From assembly GCF_050717515.1 (NCBI RefSeq), contig NZ_JBOITL010000025.1, forward strand, positions 124,001 through 188,000: a DNA stretch of 64,000 nt, read 5' to 3'. Source of the stretch: Clostridium_AD sp050717515. GTDB lineage: Bacteria > Bacillota > Clostridia > Clostridiales > Clostridiaceae. Under the pieces are notes generated by a model. That model saw only the letters and a list, made by a program, of their open reading frames with translations. It made no database searches and had not been told where the DNA came from. The position numbers and the translations under genes were made by a program. The stretch's first letter is position 1; each line of letters opens with the position of its first letter. Below are positions 35,886 to 44,180 of this stretch, one piece after another.

Positions 35886-36239
35886 CTACTCTATTTGTTC
35901 TTTTTCACTTTTTTTCAAGCCACTATATACAAGTTCGAAAGATAAATCCACTAGAAATAGGATTTTATCATCAGAAATGGAACCATCAAAAATTATGGTA
36001 TTCCAATGTTTTTTATTCATATGATACCCTGGAATAATTGCATCAAAGTCTCTACGTAAATCCTGGCACATAAAAGGCTCACATTTCAAGTTAACTTCCA
36101 GTATTGGCTTATTGATATTTGTTAAGGCAAACATTTTAGAGCCAACCTTAAAAACTAGTGTTTCATCATCAAAGGGAAAACATTCTGTAACACCCTTTTT
36201 ACTTAGGCAATATTTTTTGAAAGTTTCTAAAGATAACAT
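35886..36239 (-). CDS. YjbR/MmcQ family protein
   Basis: 117 residues. It has the CyaY-like fold signature of the YjbR family: MLSLETFKKYCLSKKG, ECFPFDDETLVFKVGSKMF, LRRDFDAIIPGYHMNKKHWN and the C-terminal LSFELVYSGL. The family is DNA-binding-like by structure but has no established reaction; plant relatives repair tRNA or DNA, bacterial ones are uncharacterised. First gene of a two-gene unit with the exonuclease. A perfect inverted repeat overlaps its probable transcription start. Confidence 0.9.
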   Translation of the reverse strand: MLSLETFKKYCLSKKGVTECFPFDDETLVFKVGSKMFALTNINKPILEVNLKCEPFMCQDLRRDFDAIIPGYHMNKKHWNTIIFDGSISDDKILFLVDLSFELVYSGLKKSEKEQIE

Positions 36240-36274
36240 AATAAATCACCCTTTATTTTTTTATTCATTAAAAA

Positions 36275-36293
36275 TAACGTTACGTTAATTATA
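36275..36293 (-). promoter_or_regulatory. Promoter -10 and overlapping operator-like repeat before yjbR
   Basis: The minus strand has TATAAT at 36288-36293. Directly downstream, over the expected start site, is the perfect 13-bp inverted repeat TAACGTnACGTTA (36275-36287). This arrangement suits a repressor. The -35 region is weak and the regulator is unknown. Confidence 0.45.
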
Positions 36294-36448
36294 GCATAGA
36301 TTTTATATCTTTATATATTAGAGAATATTGTATATACTATTTATAAAACCTTCTTTATGTACATGAAAATAAATCAAGCTAGAATAGAATAGACTATTAT
36401 GCTTACTTGTTATTTGTTTGTGCCTTTAGATGAAATGGAGTTATGTGT

Positions 36449-38122
36449 ATGATTGAACTAATAAGAAGTCTTACTAATAATTTAGGGTATGTCATTCTTA
36501 TCGCTTTTTTTGTTTCTAGGATAGGAAGCTTTAAGAATATCGTGCAAAGGGATAAATTTAAAAAAAGAGATTTAATTATGCTTTCAATAATTTTTGGATC
36601 ATTTGGAATTTTGGGAACCTACACAGGAACACTGGTTAATGGCGCTATTGCCAACACTAGAATTATTGGTGTAATGGCAGGAGGAATACTCTGTGGCCCT
36701 TTTGTAGGGCTTATGGCAGGAGTAATTGCTGGAATGCACAGGTTACTTGTAGATATTGGAGGAATTACATCAATACCCTGCATGATAACCACTATAATTT
36801 CAGGAATATTTGCAGGAATATTATATAAAGTATCAAATGAAAATAACAAGTGGGGCTATGGGTTAATTGGTGGCCTTCTAATGGAAATTTTAGAAATGAT
36901 TTTAATACTTACAATGGCACACCCTTTTAGCAAAGCTTTAACTATTGTAAAAAGTATATATTTTCCTATGAGTTTTACTAATGCTATAGGTATTGCAATC
37001 TTAATAGTGATAATTCAAAAAATATATGAGGAAAAAGAAGAGATAGCAGCAAAGCAAGCACAAATTGCACTTGAGATAGCTAATAAAACTTTGCCATATT
37101 TTAGAGAAATGGATGAAAATTCACTAGAACAGATATGTAGTATAATAAGAGAGTCTATTGGTGCAGATGCGGTGGCTATAACAAATAAGGAGTATATATT
37201 AGCTCATGTAGGTGTAGGTGCTGACCATCATATAAAAGGGCATAGGATTATAACGGAGGCTACAAAAAAAGTTATTCAGGAGGGGAATTTGGTTTCCTTA
37301 ACTAATGCAAATCAGATAGATTGTCCTAATATAAATTGTAATTTAAAATCTGCAATTATTGCTCCTTTAAAGGAAGGAAATAAGATGATAGGCACATTAA
37401 AAATATATTATTGCAAAGATGACGCAATTTCCTTTAGAAACATAAATTTAGCTGTAGGATTATCTCAAATTATTTCCACTCAACTTGAAATAAGCAAACT
37501 TGGAGAGTTAAAGCATATGGCAAATAAGGCTGAAATAAAGGCACTGCAAGCTCAAATAAATCCTCATTTTTTATTTAATGCACTAAATACTATAATTTCC
37601 TTTATTAGACTTAATCCAAATCGTGCAAGAGAATTAATTATAAATTTATCCACTTACTTAAGGTATAATTTAGAAGCAGGTGAGAAACCTGTGGATATTT
37701 ATAGAGAACTTGAGCAGGTGAAAGCTTATATAGAGATAGAAAAAGCAAGGTTTGGGGAAAAACTTCATATAATTTATAATATTGAAGATAATCTAGATGT
37801 TAAAATTCCAAGTCTTATAATTCAACCAATAGTAGAAAATGCTATAAAGCACGGTATTTTAGAGGGAAAAAAATATGGAACAGTAACAATTGAAATAAAA
37901 AAAAATATTGGCGATAACATTATGATAGTAATTGAAGATGATGGAGTGGGTATTTCAGAAGAGATTATAGAAAAAGTCTATGAAAGTAAAATGGAAGAAA
38001 ATAAAATAGGCATGTCAAATGTTCATAATAGGTTAAAATATATTTATGGTGAAGGATTAAAAATAGAAAGACTCGAGAATGGTACTAGAATCCATTTTAA
38101 TGTTAGGAAAATAAAGGAGTGA
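36449..38122 (+). CDS. LytS-type sensor histidine kinase
   Basis: 557 residues. Five or six membrane helices of the 5TM-LYT sensor (residues ~1-190, with GGILCGPFVGLMAGVIAGMH), a GAF-like domain (~215-340), then a His_kinase domain with the accepting His in LQAQINPHFLFNALN and a HATPase with ENAIKHG. I choose ATG at 36449 over 36443, because GGAG is 8 nt upstream. It forms an operon with the response regulator 4 bp downstream. Kinases of this class (LytS, BtsS, YpdA) sense pyruvate or membrane state, and the CstA gene downstream supports pyruvate or carbon-starvation sensing. Confidence 0.93.
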   Translation: MIELIRSLTNNLGYVILIAFFVSRIGSFKNIVQRDKFKKRDLIMLSIIFGSFGILGTYTGTLVNGAIANTRIIGVMAGGILCGPFVGLMAGVIAGMHRLLVDIGGITSIPCMITTIISGIFAGILYKVSNENNKWGYGLIGGLLMEILEMILILTMAHPFSKALTIVKSIYFPMSFTNAIGIAILIVIIQKIYEEKEEIAAKQAQIALEIANKTLPYFREMDENSLEQICSIIRESIGADAVAITNKEYILAHVGVGADHHIKGHRIITEATKKVIQEGNLVSLTNANQIDCPNINCNLKSAIIAPLKEGNKMIGTLKIYYCKDDAISFRNINLAVGLSQIISTQLEISKLGELKHMANKAEIKALQAQINPHFLFNALNTIISFIRLNPNRARELIINLSTYLRYNLEAGEKPVDIYRELEQVKAYIEIEKARFGEKLHIIYNIEDNLDVKIPSLIIQPIVENAIKHGILEGKKYGTVTIEIKKNIGDNIMIVIEDDGVGISEEIIEKVYESKMEENKIGMSNVHNRLKYIYGEGLKIERLENGTRIHFNVRKIKE

Positions 38123-38126
38123 CAAT

Positions 38127-38828
38127 GTGAACTGTATTATTGTTGATGATGAATTTCCTTCAAGAGAAGAACTAAAGTATTTCATAAACAATTTCAGTAA
38201 TATTAAAATTGTTGAGGAATTTGATGATTCGATTATCGCGCTAGAGTACATTGAATTAAATAAACCAGATATTATTTTTCTGGATATTAATATGCCCAAG
38301 CTGGATGGAATGGCACTGTGCAAAATTATTAGCCACTTCCCCAAAAAATCTCTTATTATTTTTATTACGGCTCATAAAGATTATGCTGTAGACGCTTTTG
38401 AAATTCAAGCTTATGATTATATATTAAAGCCCTATTCCGAAGAACGTATAGTTAGTACATTGAAAAAAATTGAGAAATGTTCAGATGAAAAATGTACAAA
38501 TAGTAAAATAACACTTTGGAAAGATAATAAAATGATTGTAAGGAGCATAGCTCAAATTTCTTACTGTGAAGCAAAAGAACGAGAAACACTAATTTATATA
38601 GAGGGGGAACAATACAAGGTAAGTTGTAGTATATCAGAATTCTATAAAAAGCTTCCAAAAGAATTGTTTTTTAGAAGCCATAGATCATATATAATAAATA
38701 TTGATAAAATAATAGAAATAATCCCATGGTTTAACAACACTTATATGCTAAAACTACAAGGAGAGAACGTGGAAATACCAGTAAGTAGAAATAATATAAT
38801 TGAGTTTAAACGAATAATGGGTATATAA
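38127..38828 (+). CDS. LytTR-type response regulator
   Basis: 233 residues: receiver domain with acidic pocket VDDE, phospho-accepting Asp in DIIFLDINMPKLDG (~54) and Lys in YILKPYSEERI, then a LytTR DNA-binding domain (~130-233, with FFRSHRSYIINIDKI). GTG start behind AAAGGAGTG, 4 bp after lytS. It should activate the cstA gene that follows after a short terminator, as BtsR does for BtsT. I could not define its direct repeats in the cstA upstream region by eye. Confidence 0.93.
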   Translation: MNCIIVDDEFPSREELKYFINNFSNIKIVEEFDDSIIALEYIELNKPDIIFLDINMPKLDGMALCKIISHFPKKSLIIFITAHKDYAVDAFEIQAYDYILKPYSEERIVSTLKKIEKCSDEKCTNSKITLWKDNKMIVRSIAQISYCEAKERETLIYIEGEQYKVSCSISEFYKKLPKELFFRSHRSYIINIDKIIEIIPWFNNTYMLKLQGENVEIPVSRNNIIEFKRIMGI

Positions 38829-38852
38829 AAGCACTTCATGTGCTTTTTTTGT
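38827..38852 (+). terminator. Terminator between lytTR and cstA
   Basis: AAAAGCAC/GTGCTTTT hairpin overlapping the stop codon, then a T run. cstA therefore needs its own promoter in 38853-38945. Confidence 0.85.
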
Positions 38853-38945
38853 TTTTTCATGTATGAAATCGTCTTCAATTCACAAAAACCTATTATAATT
38901 TAGTTATTAAAACTTTATAACTAGATTATAGAAGGAGGAATTCAT

Positions 38946-40382
38946 ATGATATCGTTTATTTTAGCAATTATTGCTCTTATTGTAGGTTATTTTATTTATG
39001 GCACAATTGTAGAAAAAGCTTTTGGTGCAGATGAGAAAATTAAAACTCCAGCTGTGAGGTTGGCGGATGGTGTAGATTTTGTTGAGATGCCTGAATGGAA
39101 GATTTTCTTAATTCAATTTCTTAATATTGCAGGACTCGGACCTATTTTTGGTGCAATAGCAGGTGCAATGTGGGGACCCGCAGCATTTTTATGGATTGTC
39201 TTTGGATGTATATTTGCAGGAGGAGTTCACGATTATTTTTCAGGTATGTTATCAGTAAGACATGATGGTGCAAGTATTCCTGAAGTTGTAGGAAAATATC
39301 TTGGTAAAGGCTTTCAAAATTTTATGAGAGTGTTTTCAGTAATACTTTTAGTGCTTGTAGGAGTTGTGTTTGTAACTGGACCAGCTAGTATATTAAAAGG
39401 TTTAACAGGAATGAATGTTACAGTGTTAATATATATTATATTTGCATATTATTTAATAGCAACAATGGTTCCAATAGATAAGCTTATTGGAAAAATATAT
39501 CCTATTTTTGGTTTTTGTTTATTAATCATGGCAGTAGGTGTTGGTGGTTCCTTGATTTTTGGAGGATATCATATTCCAGAAATAATACCAGCCAATTTGA
39601 TAAATATGCATTCAGCCCCAGGTAAAAATCCAATATTTCCTATGTTATTCATAACCATTGCTTGTGGAGCTATATCAGGCTTTCATGCAACACAATCGCC
39701 TTTAATGGCAAGATGTATATCTAGTGAAAAACAAGGTAGAAAAATATTTTATGGTTCAATGATAGTAGAGGGAATAGTTGCATTAGTTTGGGCAGCGGCA
39801 GCAATGAGTTTCTTTGGAGGAGTAGGAAAGTTAAATGCTACTATGGCTTTACCAGGTCATACAGCAGCATGGGTAGTAAATGAAGTTTCAATTGGGTTGC
39901 TTGGAAAAGTTGGCGGAATCTTAGCTATACTTGGAGTTGTAGCTTGTCCTATAACCTCTGGGGATACAGCATTTAGAAGTGCAAGGTTAACTATAGCTGA
40001 TGCATTTAAATTTAAACAAGGTCCTATTATAAATAGATTTCTTATTAGTATTCCACTATTTTTAGTAGGGTTCATGCTAACTAAGATGGATTTTGCAATA
40101 ATATGGAGATACTTTGGATGGTCAAACCAAACTTTAGCTACTATAGTCTTATGGACAGCAGGTATGTATATGGTTACTATAGGTAAAAAACACTGGATGG
40201 CTACAGTGCCTGCTACATTTATGACTGCAGTATGTACCTCTTACATTTTAATTGCACCAGAAGGTTTTAAGCTTTCTCAAGGAATTGCATATCCAGTAGG
40301 AATTATAGCAGCAATTGCAGCAATGGTAATTTTCTTAGTTGCAGCAAAAAAGGTAGAAGTAAAGACAAAGGTAAAAATGTAG
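38946..40382 (+). CDS. cstA: CstA-family transporter (pyruvate or peptide uptake)
   Basis: 478 residues with about 12-14 hydrophobic segments. Family motifs: GPIFGAIAGAMWGPAAFLWI, the GGVHDYFSGMLSVRHDG loop and TSGDTAFRSARLTIAD. It is the short clostridial form; E. coli CstA and BtsT are about 700 residues. CstA proteins take up pyruvate with protons, and some have been linked to peptide use. Located directly after a LytS/LytTR pair, the same arrangement of function as BtsSR-BtsT. RBS AGAAGGAGG. A perfect bidirectional terminator follows. Confidence 0.92.
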   Translation: MISFILAIIALIVGYFIYGTIVEKAFGADEKIKTPAVRLADGVDFVEMPEWKIFLIQFLNIAGLGPIFGAIAGAMWGPAAFLWIVFGCIFAGGVHDYFSGMLSVRHDGASIPEVVGKYLGKGFQNFMRVFSVILLVLVGVVFVTGPASILKGLTGMNVTVLIYIIFAYYLIATMVPIDKLIGKIYPIFGFCLLIMAVGVGGSLIFGGYHIPEIIPANLINMHSAPGKNPIFPMLFITIACGAISGFHATQSPLMARCISSEKQGRKIFYGSMIVEGIVALVWAAAAMSFFGGVGKLNATMALPGHTAAWVVNEVSIGLLGKVGGILAILGVVACPITSGDTAFRSARLTIADAFKFKQGPIINRFLISIPLFLVGFMLTKMDFAIIWRYFGWSNQTLATIVLWTAGMYMVTIGKKHWMATVPATFMTAVCTSYILIAPEGFKLSQGIAYPVGIIAAIAAMVIFLVAAKKVEVKTKVKM

Positions 40383-40412
40383 ATATTTTATAAATCCCCC
40401 TTTATAAAATAA

Positions 40413-40449
40413 AAAGGCTGTTAACATAATAATTATGTTAACAGCCTTT
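40413..40449. terminator. Bidirectional terminator between cstA and the amidohydrolase gene
   Basis: Perfect 18-bp stem AAAGGCTGTTAACATAAT with its complement and a single-base gap in the middle; flanked by A and T runs. Confidence 0.92.
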
Positions 40450-40451
40450 GC

Positions 40452-41612
40452 TTATTTGCTTTTTATAATTTTACCATTAATCATTACAAATTCTACTTTA
40501 CTTCTTAAATCAAAGGGATGTCCACTATATATAACAATATCAGCATCCTTTCCAAGTTCTAAGCTTCCAACTTTGCCTTGGATACCAAGTATTTCTGCAG
40601 CATTTATAGTTATTGATTTTAGAGCTTCTTCTTCATCCATACCCTCTCTTGCAGCAATGCCAGCACATACTGGAAGATATTGAAGTGGAATGACTGGATG
40701 ATCTGTCATTATAGCTACCTTCAGGCCAGCTTTGGAAAGAATTCCTGGGGTTTCAAAAGTTAGATTTTGAAGTTCTACTTTTGATCTATTAGATAGTGTG
40801 GGGCCTAGAATTATTCCCTTTTGAATACCCTCTTTCAAATAATCTACAATCAAGTGCCCTTCCGTGCAATGGTCAAGGGTTATATCTATGTCAAACTCCT
40901 TTGCAATTCGAAGTGCAGTGAGAATATCATCTGCTCTATGAGCATGAGCTTTTAAAGGTATTTGTTTTTTTATAACCTTTGCTAGTGCTTCCATTTTCAT
41001 ATCGAAATCGGGTACTTTATCAGGGTTTTCTTTGGATTTATTTTGTTTTTCTATATACATCTTTGCTTTAAAAAGATTTTCCCTGAGGATAGCAGCAGTG
41101 CTCATTCTTGTGCTTGGAGATTTTTTTTGAGCATGATATACTCTTTTAGGATTTTCACCAAAAGCTACCTTCATAGCAAGACAATCATTTACAATCATAT
41201 CGTCGATCCTATCTCCATAGGTTTTAATAACTGCAAACTGTCCACCAATTACATTAGCGCTGCCTGGACCGGTTGCAACAGTTGTTATTCCAGCTTCTGA
41301 CGCATCTTTAAAACATATGTCTCTAGGATTAATTGCGTCTATTGCTCTTAAATGAGGAGTAACGGGGTCAACTGCCTCATTACCATCAGCACCTTCAAAG
41401 CCCATTCCGTCTTCCCACATTCCTAGATGACAGTGAGCATCAATCATTCCTGGCATAACAAATTTACCTTTAGCATCAATTATTTCTGCATTGCTCGGTG
41501 GCCTTACGTCATTTCCAATAGCGATAATTTTATCGTGATCAACTAAGATCATTCCATTTTTGAAATTCTCCTTGGCCATTGTATGTATATTGGCATTTTT
41601 AATTAAAATCAT
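40452..41612 (-). CDS. Metal-dependent amidohydrolase
   Basis: 386 residues, amidohydrolase superfamily TIM barrel flanked by a small beta domain. Metal ligands: DAHCHLG (HXH), Lys in AMKVAFGENPKR, His in PLKAHAHR, His in TLDHCTEGH and Asp in AIMTDHPV. The C-terminal SLELGKDADIVIYSG is typical. It resembles imidazolonepropionase/adenine-deaminase-like members in clostridia annotated only as amidohydrolase; the substrate is probably a cyclic amide, N-acyl compound or dipeptide. The start at 41612 follows GAGGAGG. Single gene, convergent with cstA. Confidence 0.9.
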   Translation of the reverse strand: MILIKNANIHTMAKENFKNGMILVDHDKIIAIGNDVRPPSNAEIIDAKGKFVMPGMIDAHCHLGMWEDGMGFEGADGNEAVDPVTPHLRAIDAINPRDICFKDASEAGITTVATGPGSANVIGGQFAVIKTYGDRIDDMIVNDCLAMKVAFGENPKRVYHAQKKSPSTRMSTAAILRENLFKAKMYIEKQNKSKENPDKVPDFDMKMEALAKVIKKQIPLKAHAHRADDILTALRIAKEFDIDITLDHCTEGHLIVDYLKEGIQKGIILGPTLSNRSKVELQNLTFETPGILSKAGLKVAIMTDHPVIPLQYLPVCAGIAAREGMDEEEALKSITINAAEILGIQGKVGSLELGKDADIVIYSGHPFDLRSKVEFVMINGKIIKSK

Positions 41613-41771
41613 ATAAAAACCTCCTCAATTTCCAGCGATTTTATAGCAAATGAGATGAAAAAATCTATTTCGCTATATTAATATTTTTAGATTGAATATA
41701 TTATACTAAAGATATTATAACATATTTTTCTAAATATTATTAAAGTCAAAATTCAAAAAAGATAAATAAAA

Positions 41772-41810
41772 AAAACTGATTAGAAAGTAAAATTTCTAAT
41801 CAGTTTTTTC
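41772..41810. terminator. Terminator downstream of the 59-residue membrane gene
   Basis: 15-bp stem AAAACTGATTAGAAA with complement, loop of 6 nt, followed by a T run on the plus strand and A run on the minus strand side. Confidence 0.85.
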
Positions 41811-41885
41811 TTTTATTCTAAAATATTTTCTTGGAAAGTTTTTCATATTTAAAGTGTTCATAAGCAAACTCTAATCGAGCTTAAG

Positions 41886-42065
41886 TTATCTTCTATGCTC
41901 CACAAGATCAATGGCTCCTAGTACTATGTGAGCCAAGCCAAATCCAATAACGCCTGCTTCAATCATAGGAAGCACATTTTTCTTTTTCATATTATTTCTT
42001 GAAAACGATGCACCGGCAGCGGTTACAACTGTACCTAGCATAGTTGGAATTAATCCTTCACGCAT
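41886..42065 (-). CDS. Small membrane protein, 59 residues
   Basis: ATG behind AAAGGGAGG. MREGLIPTMLGTVVTAAGAS opens a first hydrophobic segment and MIEAGVIGFGLAHIVLGAID forms a second, separated by a basic loop (SRNNMKKKN). This short double-helix protein is common in clostridia without known function. Located downstream of the rsgI gene on the same strand but 100 bp away with its own ribosome site. Confidence 0.8.
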   Translation of the reverse strand: MREGLIPTMLGTVVTAAGASFSRNNMKKKNVLPMIEAGVIGFGLAHIVLGAIDLVEHRR

Positions 42066-42167
42066 ATTAAAAACCTCCCTTTTTAATTTTATGTTATTAT
42101 CTTTTACAAATGCGAGGTTTTTAATACTGCAAAATATATAGAATATATGCTTTATATTTCTAGCGGA

Positions 42168-43217
42168 TTAATCATTGAAACCTTTAAGAAATTTATTAAG
42201 AGTATTATCAGTTTTTTTTGGATTTTTATAGCTATCAGAATGCTTATTAGTACTGTGTTTTTCTTTTATTTCAAATGAATTATTCTTAGAATTGTCATAA
42301 TTCTCAGTGGTTTTAAAAACTTTTACACTTTTGGCTTTTTTATTGTGAAAGTTGTCTTTAATTTTATCTGGAGCAACAAATTTTTTTATAGTTGATGAGT
42401 TATTATTAGTATTTTTGTTTTCAGATTTAGCATCTTTGTTGATTTTATTATCCTTACTTTTAATTGTTTTGTCCTTGTTTTTAATTTCTGAGGACTTATC
42501 TTTTATTTTATTAGTATTAATGTGTACTGAAGGTTTTTTTAGGGAATCTTTCAAAGTATCTTCATCTTTATTAGTGGACTCTTTTTTATGACTATTAGAA
42601 TTCAAAGTGGATATATCTATTTTTTTATTATTAGCTGTAATATCCAGTTTCTTATTATTACTTGAAGATGCATTAATTATAATATTTAGATTATTACTAT
42701 CTATAATATTTTTAAAATTAGAAATATCTATAGAGTTATCTTTATTCCCTTTAATATCAAGACTAATAATTTTTTTATCATTTACATATTCAGCGTTTAT
42801 AAAATTATCAGCTTTTGCTTCATTAACTAAAAGCTCAAGACCGTCATCTATAGATTTATTTTTTAGTTTAATATTACTAAGTATTAGTGAGCCATCTGAA
42901 TTTAGTGCTTTAAAACTAATGATTTTATTCCACCTGTTAGCTTTAAGAGAAACAGAGGGGTTAATATTGAGAAGTATAGTTGTAACTGGAGCGTAGTAAG
43001 CATGAGCAAAAGAACTTGAAATAAGTAGAAACATTAATGAAGCAGCCGTTATGGCATATTTGTAGTGAAACAAGTTTTTCTTATATAGCTCTCCGGTGTG
43101 AAGTTCCCCTATCTTAGGTAATACTTTACTTGCTTTTATATACACAAACTCTCCACTTGAGGTCATAATTCCAGCTTTTTTATTCATAATACACATTACA
43201 ATACCTGTTTTAATCAT
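42168..43217 (-). CDS. rsgI: RsgI-type transmembrane anti-sigma-I factor
   Basis: 349 residues. The cytoplasmic N-terminal domain (~1-50, IMTSSGEFVYIKAS) binds SigI; one membrane helix at ~54-73; then the extracellular RsgI middle domain with APVTTILLNINPSVSL, where Asn86-Pro87 matches the self-cleavage site of RsgI proteins, leading to regulated proteolysis and sigma release. From about residue 180 the protein is low-complexity Lys/Asn/Ser with no carbohydrate-binding or other sensor domain, unlike cellulosome-type RsgI proteins. Start overlaps the sigI end by 8 bp, so the two are translationally coupled. Confidence 0.9.
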   Translation of the reverse strand: MIKTGIVMCIMNKKAGIMTSSGEFVYIKASKVLPKIGELHTGELYKKNLFHYKYAITAASLMFLLISSSFAHAYYAPVTTILLNINPSVSLKANRWNKIISFKALNSDGSLILSNIKLKNKSIDDGLELLVNEAKADNFINAEYVNDKKIISLDIKGNKDNSIDISNFKNIIDSNNLNIIINASSSNNKKLDITANNKKIDISTLNSNSHKKESTNKDEDTLKDSLKKPSVHINTNKIKDKSSEIKNKDKTIKSKDNKINKDAKSENKNTNNNSSTIKKFVAPDKIKDNFHNKKAKSVKVFKTTENYDNSKNNSFEIKEKHSTNKHSDSYKNPKKTDNTLNKFLKGFND

Positions 43218-43959
43218 TTAATTCACCCTCTTTTATATTTAGATAGGATTTTAGATACACATATTCTGGATTTATAAGTATCAATATTAAAGAAATTATA
43301 TATATACGCCATTTTTCAATTAATTTTCTATTTGAGGCAGTTAATATTATTATTTCTTTAGTTGGAAGCCTTCGTTTAGTCTTTAAATGATTAAGTATTG
43401 ATTCTTCTCTAGCGCATAAAAAGGCAACATTTAATAGATTACTTCTAGTATCTTTGTGAGAGGGGGATAAATTAATGAGAGAATCAAAATTTATTTTGTA
43501 TTTTAATAGCTCCTCTGAAAATAAATTTATTTCATAAGCTCTAAATTCATTATCAATTTCAATTTCAAAATTGTTAATAGAATTTTTACCATCTATATAA
43601 TCCACACTCCCCTTACTGTTATCAAAGATTAGACTTGGACAAGTTTTATTTTTTCTGAAAAAATCTATAAGTGCGTTTTTAATAATTATTTTAACAAAAC
43701 CATAAAAATTTCCTTTAGTTTTATCATATTTGTCGCAGGCTATGTTAAAAGCCATAAGAGAGATACTAAGTTCTTCATCATTTTCCCAAATCAAGTGCCT
43801 TTTGCAGATTTTACTTGTAGTTGAATAAATAAAACCTTTGTTCGATTCAATAAAATTGCTACGATTTTCGAAAATTAAAACATCCATATTAAAACTTTGT
43901 TCTTCATCTAAAGCCACGACTGTTTTTTTGTTTTTATGAAAAAGAAGTTTCAAGTTCAT
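43210..43959 (-). CDS. sigI: RNA polymerase sigma-I factor
   Basis: 249 residues. Region 2-like part with FIYSTTSKICKRHLIWENDEELSISLMAFNIACDKYD and FYGFVKIIIKNALIDFFRKN, and a C-terminal SigI_C helix-turn-helix with RRLPTKEIIILTASNRKLIEKWRIY. SigI directs genes for cell-wall, heat or polysaccharide response in Firmicutes and usually transcribes its own operon. AGGGGTGG precedes the ATG. A SigI-like promoter lies 20-50 bp upstream, and a matching one faces the opposite gene. Segments are described in blocks; each motif was read from the translated frame. Confidence 0.9.
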   Translation of the reverse strand: MNLKLLFHKNKKTVVALDEEQSFNMDVLIFENRSNFIESNKGFIYSTTSKICKRHLIWENDEELSISLMAFNIACDKYDKTKGNFYGFVKIIIKNALIDFFRKNKTCPSLIFDNSKGSVDYIDGKNSINNFEIEIDNEFRAYEINLFSEELLKYKINFDSLINLSPSHKDTRSNLLNVAFLCAREESILNHLKTKRRLPTKEIIILTASNRKLIEKWRIYIISLILILINPEYVYLKSYLNIKEGELND

Positions 43960-43980
43960 TTGTCCACCCCTTATATTCTG

Positions 43981-44010
43981 TATACGTAAATACTACCAAT
44001 TTTAAGAGGG
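43981..44010 (-). promoter_or_regulatory. Candidate SigI promoter of the sigI-rsgI operon
   Basis: On the minus strand CCCTCT (44005-44010) and CGTATA (43981-43986) are separated by 18 nt. SigI promoters have a C-rich -35 and a CGWA -10. The expected start site is about 15 nt before the sigI ATG. Confidence 0.6.
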
Positions 44011-44073
44011 AAAAGAAACATAAATATATTTTTGAAAGAAATATAAAATATAATTCAAAAAATAATAGAAATA

Positions 44074-44104
44074 CCCTCTAATAAATCTTACCATGTTTCG
44101 TATA
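44074..44104 (+). promoter_or_regulatory. Candidate SigI promoter of the DUF5667-like gene
   Basis: On the plus strand CCCTCT (44074-44079) and CGTATA (44099-44104) are separated by 19 nt, the same pair of boxes as on the opposite strand. The start site would be about 70 nt before the ATG at 44181. Confidence 0.6.
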
Positions 44105-44180
44105 TATAAGGGAAATGAAAAATATGGGATAACATTTAACATTTGATATCTACGTAAGAACAATATGAGGAGGAATTAAC

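Noticed and set aside
42352..42996. Two hydrophobic open frames antisense to rsgI
   Set aside because: They arise from AT-rich low-complexity coding on the other strand; RsgI has the conserved domain and is coupled to sigI.
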